DNA from: Effusibacillus pohliae DSM 22757
GTDB lineage: Bacteria; Bacillota; Bacilli; Tumebacillales; Effusibacillaceae
Direction of reading: 5' to 3'
Assembly (NCBI RefSeq): GCF_000376225.1
Contig: NZ_AQXL01000129.1
Coordinates: 1-64,000 of the forward strand
Length of the DNA: 64,000 nucleotides
Numbering within the stretch: position 1 is the first letter of the stretch; each line of letters opens with the position of its first letter. This document shows positions 8,701 through 18,600 of this stretch, in pieces. A model generated the notes under the pieces. That model saw nothing but the letters and a program-made list of their open reading frames with translations. It did no database searches and was not told the origin of the DNA. A program made the translations under genes and the position numbers.

Positions 8701-8729
8701 TTGTGTTTCCAAAACGGTGTTGCTATAGT
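8701..8729 (+). promoter_or_regulatory. SigmaA-type promoter for the 5'-nucleotidase gene
   Basis: TTGTGT (8701-8706) and TATAGT (8724-8729) are 17 bases apart and lie just upstream of the ribosome site of the gene at 8761. Confidence 0.5.
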
Positions 8730-8760
8730 GAAAGACAGATGAAGTACGGGAGGAAGCTGC

Positions 8761-10344
8761 ATGAGCGCGTCGAATCGAAATCGGACGACGCTTGCCATTC
8801 TCGAGACAAGCGACGTACACGGCCACGTTCTGCCGATTCACTATGCCAACAACCAGCCGTATGAGGTGGGACTGGCGAAAATCGCCACACTGATTGACAG
8901 AGAACGTCAAATCAATCCGAATGTGATTTTGATCGACAACGGGGATTTGATCCAGGGAACGCCGCTCACGTATTACCATGCCCGGATCGACAATCGGCCG
9001 CCCGATCCCATGGTCCAGGTGCTCAACCATCTGTCGTATGACGCGGCCGTTTTGGGCAACCACGAATTTAACTACGGGCAAGACGCGCTCGGCAAAGCGA
9101 TCCGGGAATCGAACTTTCCCTGGCTGTCCGCCAATCTTGTGAAAAGCGGATCGGATGAACCGTTTTTCGGTCAGCCGTATCTGCTGAAAAAATTGCCCGG
9201 TGGCATCACCGCCGCCATTTTGGGGCTCACCACGCACTATATCCCGAATTGGGAGAACCCCCATCATATCGCTGGCATGGAATTTCTCGACGCAGTGGAA
9301 ACGGCCAAGCGCTGGGTGCCGATTTTGCGGGAACGGGCCGATCTGGTGATCGTGTCGTACCACGGCGGCTTTGAGCGGGATTTGGAAACGGGGGAGCCGA
9401 CGGAAAAGTTGACCGGAGAAAACCAGGGCTATCAGCTTTGCATGGAAGTGCCGGGAATCGATGTCCTGCTGACCGGACATCAGCACCGATCGATCACTGG
9501 CACCGTCAATGGCGTGGTGGTTGTGCAGCCAAGCTACCAGGGGCGGGCATTGGGTAAGGTTTCGGTTGAATTGGAGCAGCAGGCAGGCCGCTGGGTGGTG
9601 GCTGCCAAAAGTGCGGAGCTTCTATCGGCGGAAAACGTCGAGCCGGATGCGGAAGTCGTCGAACTGGTGCGGCCTTACGAAGAGAAGACGCAAATCTGGC
9701 TGGATCAGCCGATCGGCAAAATCAAAGGCGACATGCTTGTACACGACCCGATGGAAATCCGTACCAAAGACAATCCGTTGATCGAATTCATCAACAGAGT
9801 GCAGATGGCTTACGGGCAAGTCGACATTTCGAACACCGCCCTGTTTGACAATGAGGCGCCTGGCTTCAAGCCGGATGTGACGATGCGCGACATCGTGGCG
9901 AATTACATTTACCCGAACACCCTGCGCGTGCTGCGGGTGACCGGGCAGGATATCAAAGATGCTCTGGAGCAAAGCGCGTCTTATTTTGCCCCATACGACG
10001 GCGGGCCGATCACCGTCAATCCGCGGTTCACGACCCCGAAGCCGCAGCATTACAACTACGATATGTGGGAAGGGATCGAGTACCGGATCAATATTTCTCG
10101 TCCGGTCGGTGAACGGGTGGTGATGCTCAGGTACAAGGGGCAGCCGGTCAAGCCGGACGAATATTACGAAGTGGTGATGAACAACTACCGAGCGGGCGGC
10201 GGCGGCAACTATTTCATGTTCCAGGGCAAAGAGGTGGTGCGCGACATTCCGACCGACGTGTCGGAACTGATCGCCAGTTACATTTTGGAACGGGGAACGA
10301 TCGAGGCGACGTGCGATCACAATTGGGAAGTGGTGCACGATTGA
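8761..10344 (+). CDS. Bifunctional metallophosphatase/5'-nucleotidase (2',3'-cyclic nucleotide phosphodiesterase type)
   Basis: A 527-residue two-domain protein. The N-terminal calcineurin-like domain has TSDVHGHV, DNGDLIQG, LGNHEFNYG and GHQHRS, which hold the two-metal site. The C-terminal part (from about residue 320) is the 5'-nucleotidase domain that binds the base, with the closing NNYRAGGGGNYFMF. Such enzymes release phosphate from nucleotides and cyclic nucleotides. No signal peptide or wall anchor is seen, so it may act in the cytoplasm, unlike UshA or YfkN. It is divergent from phnD, and a phosphorus-scavenging link is inferred. Confidence 0.9.
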   Translation: MSASNRNRTTLAILETSDVHGHVLPIHYANNQPYEVGLAKIATLIDRERQINPNVILIDNGDLIQGTPLTYYHARIDNRPPDPMVQVLNHLSYDAAVLGNHEFNYGQDALGKAIRESNFPWLSANLVKSGSDEPFFGQPYLLKKLPGGITAAILGLTTHYIPNWENPHHIAGMEFLDAVETAKRWVPILRERADLVIVSYHGGFERDLETGEPTEKLTGENQGYQLCMEVPGIDVLLTGHQHRSITGTVNGVVVVQPSYQGRALGKVSVELEQQAGRWVVAAKSAELLSAENVEPDAEVVELVRPYEEKTQIWLDQPIGKIKGDMLVHDPMEIRTKDNPLIEFINRVQMAYGQVDISNTALFDNEAPGFKPDVTMRDIVANYIYPNTLRVLRVTGQDIKDALEQSASYFAPYDGGPITVNPRFTTPKPQHYNYDMWEGIEYRINISRPVGERVVMLRYKGQPVKPDEYYEVVMNNYRAGGGGNYFMFQGKEVVRDIPTDVSELIASYILERGTIEATCDHNWEVVHD

Positions 10345-10371
10345 GCGGAGGAAAGCAGGGGAGCCGGCAGA

Positions 10372-10641
10372 ATGGATCGAGCCAATTCAGAGGCGGTGCC
10401 GGCCGTTTTCCGGGATCGGGGACATTTTAGGCAAAAGGCGGGACAAACGATGGCGGAAACAGGCTTTGTATTGACGTACAAACTGGCGGATGACACCCCC
10501 GTCGCGGCCGAATTTGACAGCGAAAACGACCGCGACGGCTGCGATATGTCGCTGGGCATGTACCAGGCGAATCTGGGTCCGGTCACGCAAGATGTGTGGG
10601 AGCGGTATGTGGCGCGGTTCAACGGTAGGCTGCTCGGGTGA
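10372..10641 (+). CDS. Small uncharacterised protein
   Basis: I do not recognise this 89-residue frame. It starts 28 bases after the nucleotidase stop, with AGGGGAG 8 bases before the ATG. A second in-frame ATG at 10450 would give 63 residues and may be the true start, because the region after it (VLTYKLADDTPVAAEFD, MSLGMYQANLG) looks more protein-like. No membrane segment, Cys or known motif is visible. It is probably cotranscribed with the nucleotidase. Confidence 0.5.
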   Translation: MDRANSEAVPAVFRDRGHFRQKAGQTMAETGFVLTYKLADDTPVAAEFDSENDRDGCDMSLGMYQANLGPVTQDVWERYVARFNGRLLG

Positions 10642-10668
10642 GCGGTGAGCAGTGTGGGGTGCTTTCGT

Positions 10669-10697
10669 ATAGGGCGTCTTTTGTTGACGAACCCTAT
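10669..10697. terminator. Hairpin between the small gene and the HDO gene
   Basis: ATAGGG-CGTC pairs with GACG-(AA)-CCCTAT around a T-rich loop. No T-run follows, so it may be an mRNA end or processing structure rather than a strong terminator. Confidence 0.35.
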
Positions 10698-10804
10698 TTC
10701 GGAAGCGCCTCCCTGTTTTTCTGCGGCAAGTTTTGAGAGATGGAGACTTGACGTTTTGGCTACTGGGTTTTTGAATAGAAGAGGGAGAAAGGAGAGAGCC
10801 GAAC

Positions 10805-11521
10805 ATGGAAACACCTGGTTTTCGTACATATGAAGAGGTCGAACAGGCCGTCATGCAGAAGGTGAGGGAGCGCATTATCGAGGGACGGTTCCTCACTGCT
10901 TTACTAAAAGGGGAGTTCAGCGAGGCGCAAATTCGGGAATTCGCCCTGCAATACAGCTACTACAGCCGCAACTTCCCCCGCATCCTGGGAGCGGCGATCG
11001 CGGCGATGGAGCCGATTGACAAGTGGTGGGTGCCGATCGCTGACAATCTGTGGGACGAAGCGGGCCGCGGCAACCCGAAAGGGTATCATTCCCGGCTGTA
11101 CCGCTCATTTTTGGAATCGGCCGCGCCGGATGTCAAAATCAGCGATGAGCATGTACCGGACTATCCGGTCGCTCCCGCCCCGAAACAGGCGGTGGAGACA
11201 TTCCTGCACTTCCTGCAAACGGCCACTCCGTTGGAAGCGATGGCGGCTGTGGGGCTTGGGTCCGAATTGTTTGCCGGCGAAGTGATGGGGCTGATCGGCA
11301 AGGGGCTACGGCATCCGAACTACAATCAGACGCGCAGATTGAACGTCGCTTTCTGGGTGGTGCATGCGGATGACCACGAACCGCGCCATTATCAACTTTG
11401 CAAGGATATTTTGGTGCAGTATCAAGACCCTCAGGATCTGCAGACGATGTACCGGGCGGGCGTGACGATCGCCATGTCGGAAGCCGACTTTTATGACGGG
11501 ATTTACGATTCGATCGTATAA
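10805..11521 (+). CDS. Haem-oxygenase-like diiron (HDO/TenA-PqqC fold) protein
   Basis: A 238-residue all-helical protein with the metal-ligand pattern of haem-oxygenase-like diiron enzymes: WDEAGRGNPKGYHSRLY (Glu85, His95), GSELFAGE (Glu154) and WVVHADDHEPRH (His187, an Asp, His191/His195). This superfamily includes UndA, BesC, SznF and CADD, which use two irons and oxygen to cleave or hydroxylate small molecules. The substrate here cannot be predicted. GAAAGGAGAGAGCCGAAC precedes the ATG. A CotF-type coat gene follows after 58 bases, hinting at expression during sporulation, but a functional link is only inferred. Confidence 0.7.
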   Translation: METPGFRTYEEVEQAVMQKVRERIIEGRFLTALLKGEFSEAQIREFALQYSYYSRNFPRILGAAIAAMEPIDKWWVPIADNLWDEAGRGNPKGYHSRLYRSFLESAAPDVKISDEHVPDYPVAPAPKQAVETFLHFLQTATPLEAMAAVGLGSELFAGEVMGLIGKGLRHPNYNQTRRLNVAFWVVHADDHEPRHYQLCKDILVQYQDPQDLQTMYRAGVTIAMSEADFYDGIYDSIV

Positions 11522-11579
11522 TCGCTCTCATTTACGGGCACTCTAGCACTGGAAAGATCCAGCAAAGGAGTGTATCGAA

Positions 11580-12209
11580 ATGCCGTTTGGGGCACATGAA
11601 ACGATGGAAGTGCACGAGATCCTGTCGGAGCACAAGTGCATGATCGAGCATTTTTCGGTGTATGAACAGCAGTGCCAGGACCCGACGCTGCGGGACATGC
11701 TGCATCGCCACATCCAGTCGGCGATTCAGGGATACAATCAACTGGTCGCCTACACGCATGATTATACGACCGCTCAGGCAAAAATGATGCCAATGCATAC
11801 GGTACACCAATACGATATCCGCTACGGGCTGCGCAATCCGCAACCGACCGCGCCGCAAACGGGGGCAGCGCAGATGAACGACCAATCGATCGCAACGGCC
11901 GTGCTGATCGCCCACAAAAACTCGGCGAAAAACCGGATGGCGGCCGCATTGGAATGCGCGGATCCGAACGTGCGGCAAATGTTGGTCAACGGGTCCGTCA
12001 CATGTGCACAGGAAGCGTATGAGGTGTTCAACTACATGAACCATCGCGGCTGGTATCAAGTTCCGACGATGAACGATCACACCGCCAAGACGATGCTTCA
12101 CCACTACCAGCCGATTCCGCAGGCGATGGCGGGTGGCGGGCAGCCGGCAGGTGAAGCCGCTTGGGCAGGGCAGGATCAGGCGGGCTCTCTGTACGCTGCG
12201 AAAATGTGA
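11580..12209 (+). CDS. CotF-family spore coat protein
   Basis: A 209-residue ferritin-like four-helix protein of the CotF family. The N-terminal half has MEVHEILSEHKCMIEHFSVY and a run of helices with His and Glu. The second half contains SIATAVLIAHKNSAKNRMAAALECADPNVRQML, typical of these coat proteins (second helical pair), and VFNYMNHRGWYQVP near the end. A Gly/Ala/Gln-rich tail closes it. CotF proteins are part of the inner spore coat in Bacillus. AAAGGAGTGTATCGAA precedes the ATG, and a strong terminator follows. Confidence 0.85.
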   Translation: MPFGAHETMEVHEILSEHKCMIEHFSVYEQQCQDPTLRDMLHRHIQSAIQGYNQLVAYTHDYTTAQAKMMPMHTVHQYDIRYGLRNPQPTAPQTGAAQMNDQSIATAVLIAHKNSAKNRMAAALECADPNVRQMLVNGSVTCAQEAYEVFNYMNHRGWYQVPTMNDHTAKTMLHHYQPIPQAMAGGGQPAGEAAWAGQDQAGSLYAAKM

Positions 12210-12225
12210 ACCGGCAATCGAGATC

Positions 12226-12252
12226 AAGATGGGGCGAGAGCCCCATCTTTTG
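12226..12252 (+). terminator. Rho-independent terminator after the CotF gene
   Basis: AAGATGGGGC (12226-12235) and GCCCCATCTT (12240-12249) form a perfect 10-bp stem with a GAGA tetraloop, followed by TT. Confidence 0.85.
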
Positions 12253-12426
12253 GTATGTGGGGACAAAAAGATCCGTTGTTCCCGATACTGGCCCCGACCA
12301 CGGGCGGGAGATTTCCGGGAAAACCGGTTTCGATGGAAAGAACAGCAAAGACACGCTATAATGGAGGAAAATGCGGCAACCTCGGTCCGCAACCGAACCG
12401 GGGTTCCGTTGCGATTGGTTGCAAGC

Positions 12427-12622
12427 TTACGGGACGATCCGTTTCCTGAACGGCAGAGTGATGCACCAAATCCCCGCGATCCCGATCAGCGTGTAGACGA
12501 TCCGACTCAATGCGGCTTACGGCCCTCCGAACCGATTGGCAACCAGATCGAATGGAAACAGGCCAACCAGCAAGTCATTCACAGCTCCGATGATAGCCAA
12601 GCGTGAACGCATTCTTATTCAC
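12427..12622 (-). pseudogene. DUF378 small membrane protein, broken
   Basis: Translating the minus strand gives LAIIGAVNDLLVGLFPFDLVA, then an in-frame TAA at 12519-12517, then AALSRIVYTLIGIAGIWCI. Together these match the whole DUF378 (YuzA-like) two-helix membrane protein. A good ribosome site (GGAGGAGGG, at 12640-12631) precedes GTG 12622, but that start is one base out of frame with the DUF378 frame. The gene therefore seems to carry both a frameshift near codon 8 and a stop in the middle. No other gene is seen in 12253-12876. A Sec readthrough is unlikely because the stop is TAA. Confidence 0.65.
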
Positions 12623-12816
12623 GAGTTGCTCCCTCCTCCGTTATGTTTCAGTCTGCCCATCGCCAGATATGGTTGCACATCCGCGTGGAGCGCGGCCGGA
12701 CCGTTCGAGCCGGGGATGCAAACAGGATTCGGCTGACTTTGCCTGGTTGCATATTGCTGCATTCCGATGAAAAGTTTTTAGTTTCTAATTAATTTTTAAA
12801 CTTTTTTATAGGTTTC

Positions 12817-12825
12817 TGATATAAT
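12817..12825 (+). promoter_or_regulatory. Extended -10 promoter for the GAF-GGDEF gene
   Basis: TG-A-TATAAT at 12817-12825 is an extended -10 box in an AT-rich tract about 50 bases before the start codon. The -35 region (TTAAAC) is poor, as is common with extended -10 promoters. Confidence 0.5.
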
Positions 12826-12876
12826 GGTACCAGTTGCGACAGATTCGATGAGTGGGGGCCAAATGAGGGAATTCGC

Positions 12877-14790
12877 ATGCTGAAACAGGTTGAATTACGC
12901 ATCGCCAATCTTTTGTTTCGCATCTTGACACAAACGAAACCTGTCGAGCGTCTTCTGCACAAGGTGATGCAACTGGGCGTACCGGTTTTGCAGGCGGAAG
13001 GGGCTTGTTTGTTCGTGGCCGAAAAATGGACCTGTCAGCTTGTTCTCCATTCGAATTCCATCATCGGCACCCATCGGCAAGCGCCTGTTTCCAGCCGGGA
13101 ACTGGCGGAGCTGTGCAATCAGCGCGATTCGTTCTGGGTCGAGCAGGACGGAAACCTGTATATCCCGCTCTATGCCGGTGGGATGCTGCAAGCGGTGCTC
13201 TGTTTTCTCGGGGTATCCGCCGTCCTGCAAGGGAAAACGGTGGCGGTCGCCAATCGGTTGGTCAAACAGTTGGCCGATCTGTACGAATCCAGAAAAATCC
13301 TGCAGGACAAAGACCAGTATCATGCGGCGCTGGTTGACATTTCACAGGCGATTACACAGACTTCCAGTTTCGATGATGTCATCACGCGGGCGATGCGAAT
13401 GGCTTCCGAAGCGGCAGGCGCGGCTTGCGGCATCATGCTGCTGAGCAAGGACGAGCAGTCGCTGGTTCCGGTCTATACATACACGATCAAGCGTTCCGAC
13501 TGCAAGCCGATTTCCTTCCCGCCGCCGCACGGGTTGGACCAAACTTCGTATCTGGCGATTCAACGGCGGAAAGTGATGTTGGTGCGAGACGCGCTGACCG
13601 ATCCTTTCTCTGATCACGAATTTTGCCGACAACATGGAATTGAAAGCTACATGGCGTTGCCATTGGTGATCTTCGACCGCCCGATCGGCGTGCTGTTTGT
13701 CAATTACCGGTACAAGCGTTGTTTTACGGAACTGGAGATCGGCTTTTTCCGGGAGTTGGGGTATCAGATCAGCCATGTCATCCACACGCTGCAGACCCGG
13801 CTTGAGATGCTTGAGACGAAGCATATGCAGGACCGGCTGATCGAGATGATGCGGGAGATGACCAACCGCATCCGGTTGCGCGACGTGCTGCATGACATGG
13901 TGCTGAAAACCTATTTTCTGCTCGACAAGAAAGTCGGAGTTTCGGTTTGGCTGGTGGATGCAGCGCGGGACTGCATCCGCTTGTCCGCCTGGAAAGGCAT
14001 CAAACTGCGGCAGCGTGGCAAAAAGCGGACGGAGTTCTCGCTGTTGGAGGTGGGGAACACGGCCCGGCTGCAGGATCGCTATCTGGAAGTGGAAGGACGG
14101 TCGGAGATGGGCCAATTTTTCCTGCGGGCAGGTGTCGCGCGGTCGCTCGGGACGCCGCTGATGGCGGAAAATGATCTGATCGGCATCCTGTTTCTGCATG
14201 GGCCGTCCGGGCATGAGTGGACCGACCGGGAAAAAGTGACGCTGTCGACGATCGGCATCCACGCCGGGCCGATCATTCGCAACGGCCAGTATATTCAGCT
14301 GCTGGAAAAAGAATCGAAGCTGGACGGCCTGACCAAGGTATACAACCGTCAGCATTTTGAAAAAACGTACCGGGAGTACAGCGCGAAACATGTCGCCCAA
14401 CAGAAACCGTTCTCCGTACTGATGGTCGACATCGACAATTTTAAGCAGATCAACGACCAATACGGCCACACGGCCGGCGATCAGGTGATGCGGCTGGTCG
14501 CCGCCACCTTGCTGCAAGTCACCCGCGGGGCGGATAAAGTGTTCCGCTACGGCGGCGAAGAATTCTGTATCCTGTTGCCGTTCACGGGGAAAAAGCAGGC
14601 GGAACAGGTGGCGGAACGGATCCGCGCTTCAATCGAACGATCGGAGATCGACCCGCCCGTTACGGTCTCAATCGGGGTCGCCGCCTTCCCGGAGAACTCC
14701 GACGATCCGAAGCAGGTGCTGGAGCTGGCCGACCTCGCCTTGTATGAAGCGAAAAGCAAAGGCAAAAACCGGGTGATCGGTGCGGTGTAA
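12877..14790 (+). CDS. GAF-domain diguanylate cyclase
   Basis: A 637-residue cytosolic protein. There are about three GAF-like sensory segments (roughly residues 20-150, 165-310 and 330-475) and a C-terminal GGDEF domain (about 485-637). The catalytic motif is RYGGEEF near residue 558, an active variant, and RGAD five residues upstream is the canonical product-inhibition (I) site. It should make cyclic di-GMP from GTP, controlled by ligand or redox sensing in the GAF domains. No membrane segment is visible. GAGGGAATTCGC precedes the ATG. The gene stands alone; a decayed region follows. Confidence 0.9.
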   Translation: MLKQVELRIANLLFRILTQTKPVERLLHKVMQLGVPVLQAEGACLFVAEKWTCQLVLHSNSIIGTHRQAPVSSRELAELCNQRDSFWVEQDGNLYIPLYAGGMLQAVLCFLGVSAVLQGKTVAVANRLVKQLADLYESRKILQDKDQYHAALVDISQAITQTSSFDDVITRAMRMASEAAGAACGIMLLSKDEQSLVPVYTYTIKRSDCKPISFPPPHGLDQTSYLAIQRRKVMLVRDALTDPFSDHEFCRQHGIESYMALPLVIFDRPIGVLFVNYRYKRCFTELEIGFFRELGYQISHVIHTLQTRLEMLETKHMQDRLIEMMREMTNRIRLRDVLHDMVLKTYFLLDKKVGVSVWLVDAARDCIRLSAWKGIKLRQRGKKRTEFSLLEVGNTARLQDRYLEVEGRSEMGQFFLRAGVARSLGTPLMAENDLIGILFLHGPSGHEWTDREKVTLSTIGIHAGPIIRNGQYIQLLEKESKLDGLTKVYNRQHFEKTYREYSAKHVAQQKPFSVLMVDIDNFKQINDQYGHTAGDQVMRLVAATLLQVTRGADKVFRYGGEEFCILLPFTGKKQAEQVAERIRASIERSEIDPPVTVSIGVAAFPENSDDPKQVLELADLALYEAKSKGKNRVIGAV

Positions 14791-14830
14791 AAAGCGGGAT
14801 GCCGAAACGGTACCCTGTTTTTTTTTTTTT

Positions 14831-15250
14831 GCGGTTGCGGGAGCTGACCCGGCAACTGGGGATGGTTTTGATTTTTGACGAAGTGAAAACGGGCTTTCGC
14901 GTCGCTCTGGGCGGGGCGCAAGCGTTTTATGGGGTTCAGCCGGATTTGACCGCATTGGGGAAAGCGGTGGGAGGCGGGTTTTCGATCGATATCGTCGGCG
15001 GGAAGCGCGACATTCTGGAAATGTGTTCCCCGTTTCACTCCAACCGGAAAGAGGATGTGGTGTTTCACAGCGGAACGTGCAACGGGAACCCGATTTCTCT
15101 TGTGGCCGGTGCCGACCCCCAACGTCCTGACGGGAATGCGATAGTGATCGGCGAGTGTTTCGATCCCGTTTCGCAATTCGGTCGTTCTCGCGACAATACT
15201 GTCAAATTTTCCGAGCTGGGTCAGGTAGCGAATGGTCGCCAAACGGCTGG
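14831..15250 (+). pseudogene. Class III (GSA-type) aminotransferase remnant with an internal inversion
   Basis: On the plus strand, 14831-15107 encodes [45 protein letters not shown] and [11 protein letters not shown]. This is the central part of a glutamate-1-semialdehyde-type PLP aminotransferase, including the Lys that binds PLP. Right after VAG the plus-strand frame loses similarity. The minus strand of 15248-15105 then encodes [18 protein letters not shown] and [16 protein letters not shown], which is exactly the segment that should come next. So about 145 bp has been flipped. The N-terminal third and C-terminus are missing. The gene is dead. Confidence 0.6.
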
Positions 15251-15329
15251 CATCTGGGTGAGATCGGCGGTTGTCGGATTCCGGGCTCTGTCGTATACTT
15301 GTCGTCAAGGTGAATAGGCAGTTTGAGAG

Positions 15330-15610
15330 GCCCGGACCGCAGCAGCGTTTCGCTTGGGTTGTTTTTGGCGTGGATCATTGCCGTCACTGATTATCCGTTC
15401 TCCCCTCTGGCCGAATGTGCGGATAAAGTGTTCTATACGCCTACGGGAATCGCTTCCCACATGGATTCATTCGTGGCGCCGCTGTCTTTGTTGACGGGGT
15501 TGATTCGGGCGATGGCCAACCGGATTCCGGAGCAAGCGCTGGATACCCTCGAGGAATTGGAAGAGGTTTGGAGCGGGCTGGGAATCTATCTTGAATCGGA
15601 TAGAAGTTGA
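15330..15610 (+). pseudogene. RpiR/MurR-family regulator, C-terminal SIS-domain remnant
   Basis: The frame encodes IIAVTDYPFSPLAECADKV, then PTGIASHMDSFVAPLSLL and LDTLEELEEVWSGLGIY. This is the end of the sugar-isomerase (SIS) domain of RpiR-type transcription regulators and ends at a natural-looking stop. The N-terminal helix-turn-helix and the first half of the SIS domain are missing. It lies directly after the rearranged aminotransferase remnant; both may come from one lost locus. The 69 bases to dynA hold only its ribosome site. Confidence 0.6.
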
Positions 15611-15678
15611 TACGCGAATGGTGGTTCATCCGCTGGATGTCCCTTCGAAGTTACAGGTTGCATATGGGAGATTGATCT

Positions 15679-18600
15679 ATGGGAGTTCAACATCTGGGAG
15701 ACAAGCTGAAACAGTTGGAAACCGTTTTCGCGCAAGCGGGCGACCGGGAAAACGCGCGTAAGCTGCGGCAGTTGGCCGACAAATACGAGCAGGACAGGTT
15801 TGTCATTGCGTTCTGCGGCCATTTTTCGGCCGGCAAATCGAGCATGATCAACCGGCTGTTGGGGAGTCGGGTGCTTCCGTCCAGCCCGATTCCGACCAGC
15901 GCAAATGTCGTGACGATCGAAAACGGCCCATCCCGGGCGCGCGTATGGCGGCGGGACGGGTCTTATTTTGACGTGCCGTTGGCCGATTTGTCGAAACTGC
16001 AGGAATACGCGGCGGATGGGGAAGTGATTGAAACGATCCGGGTTCAGCACCCGGCCGGTTTTTTGCCGGATCGTGTGCAACTGATGGATACGCCGGGGAT
16101 CGATTCGACCGACGATGCACATCGAGTGGCGACCGAAAGCGCGCTGCATCTGGCCGACATCGTATTGTATGTGATGGATTACAACCATGTTCTGTCGGAA
16201 GTCAACTTCAGGTTTACGAAAACCCTGAAAGACAGCGGCAAGCCGGTCTGGTTGGTGGTCAATCAGATCGACAAGCATAACGAGTTGGAACTGCCGTTTT
16301 ACGTGTACCAGCGGAGTGTAGGAGAGTCGTTTGCCGCTTGGGGAATTGAACCGGACGGGATTTTTTTCACCACATTAAAGGACAGCGGGCATCCGTACAA
16401 CCAATTGGGGGCGCTGCAGGATGCGCTTCGCAGCTTGCTGGGGCATAGGGAGCCCTTGCACCGCCGGAGCATCGTGCAATCCGCCCTGCAGTTGATCGAG
16501 GATCATGTGCAATTGGAGTCGGCAAAAAAAGAGCCGGAAAAGCAAGGGTATCTGGCGGTGCTGGCAGAGGCGGAGGCTGCGGGGATCGAGGCCGGGATCG
16601 ATGCGTTGCGGGAACGCGTGGTGCAGTTGAACAAACAGGCGGCACAATCCGAATCGGTCGCGGCGGAACTGAAAGCCGAGATGGAGCGGGAACTTCAGAC
16701 ATTGATTGAAAATGCCATTCTGACGCCCTACCAGACGACCGAATTGGCCGGCCGCTATCTGGAAAGCCGGAAACCGGGATTCCGCGTCGGGCTGTTGTTT
16801 GCCGGCAGCAAAACCGAATCGGAACGGCAGCGGCGGCTGCAGGAGCTGCATACCGATTTTATGGGGAAAGTATCCGCGAATTTGGATTGGCATGTTAAGG
16901 ATCTGCTGGTGAAGATTCCGGAACGGTACGGGATTCGGGATGAACAGTACGCCAACTCGGTGTACGGACTGCAGCTGGAGATCACGCAGCAGATGCTGGC
17001 CGGATGGGTAAAAGAGGGCGCGTTGGCATCCCGCGAATACATGTACCAGTATGCGAAGGACCTGGCGGCAGAAGTGAAGAGCATGTACCGCCGGGCTGCC
17101 GCCGATTGTATCGAGCGGGCGGCCAAGCTGGCGGAAGCGGATGCTTCCGAGCGGGCACGGGAACTGAAAAATAAGCTGGAAGCGGCAACCCGATACTTGC
17201 GGGCTGCCGAAGGACTGGAGCAACTGAAGCGGCGACAGGCTGAATATCGGAGCGCATTGCGGCTGCTGCTGGAGGAAGAGCGGCGGGCAGCCGTAACCGC
17301 AGCGGCATCCGCTCATCCGGTGGCAGTGGCGGCGGTCAAAGCTGGGCCGGGGCCGATGCATCCGATTGCTTCGGAGGCGCTCCAAACCGCCACGCACCAG
17401 GTGGCTGAACCGGCAGCACAGCTTGCGGCGGCTGTCGAGGCTGGGATGGAACAGCAACCAGGAAATTTTAAAGCGTCGCTGGTGCAGGCGGCGGCCAAAC
17501 TGCGGCAAGCGGCTGGCGAGACTGCAACCATTCCGGGGTTGCAAACGATCGCCGCCCACATGTTGGCGCGGGCCGAACGGCTCGAAAGGAGCCTGTTTAC
17601 GGTTGCCCTGTTTGGAGCGTTTTCAGCGGGCAAGTCGTCGTTTGCCAATGCGATGATGGGCGATCTCGTGCTGCCGGTGTCGCCCAATCCGACGACGGCC
17701 ACGATCAACAAAATTCTGCCGCCGACCGTCGACTGGCCGCACGGCAGCGTCCGCGTAAAAATCAAGTCTCTGTCTGACATTGCGGCCGATATCAAAGGAT
17801 CGTTGCAGTTGCTGGGACATCAAATCGTGCTGCCGGAACCGCAGGGGGACGCACTGGAGGATGACGTGGAGGATGACGGCCAACCGTTTTTTGCCGAGGC
17901 GCTGCAGCGAATTTCTGCATTGGATCCGGTGGGGGTGCCGCCTCAGGCAAAGCCGCATGTTTCCTTCCTGAAAGCGGTCGAGCAGGGGTGGAGCGGCATC
18001 CGGGACCGCTTGGGACAAGAACTTCGTGTCGACATGCAGCAGTTCCGGGATTTTGTCGCCCGGGAAGAAAAAGCTTGCTTTGTCGAATGGATCGAGCTGT
18101 ACTATGATTGCCCGCTGACAAGGAACGGGATTTTGTTGATCGACACGCCCGGCGCCGATTCGATCAACGCCCGGCATACGAAGGTCGCGTTTGAGTATAT
18201 CAAAAATGCGGATGCGATTCTGTTTGTTACCTATTACAATCATGCGTTCTCGAACGCCGACCGCGAGTTCCTGATCCAGTTGGGCCGGGTGAAAGACGCG
18301 TTTGAGATGGACAAAATGTTCTTTCTGGTCAACGCGGCCGACCTGGCAGCAGACGAGGAGGAACTGGCGGGCGTCGTCTCCCATGTCCGGAACAATCTGA
18401 TCGCCTGCGGAATCTCCATGCCGCGGATTTACCCGGTCTCAAGCCAACTGGCATTGCTGGCCCGGCTGGCGGAAAAAGGGGCGTTGCCACCGTCTGCCGA
18501 CCGTTTTTATCGGAAACTGACGGGGACGCCGGAAGGGGCATCGCTGCCGCAACCGGCAGAGGCGGTGGAGCGTTCCGGCATCCGGTCGTTTGAGACGGAT

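Noticed and set aside
12133-12606. 157-codon plus-strand frame after the CotF gene
   Set aside because: It reads through the CotF terminator and antisense to the DUF378 remnant; the composition is random.
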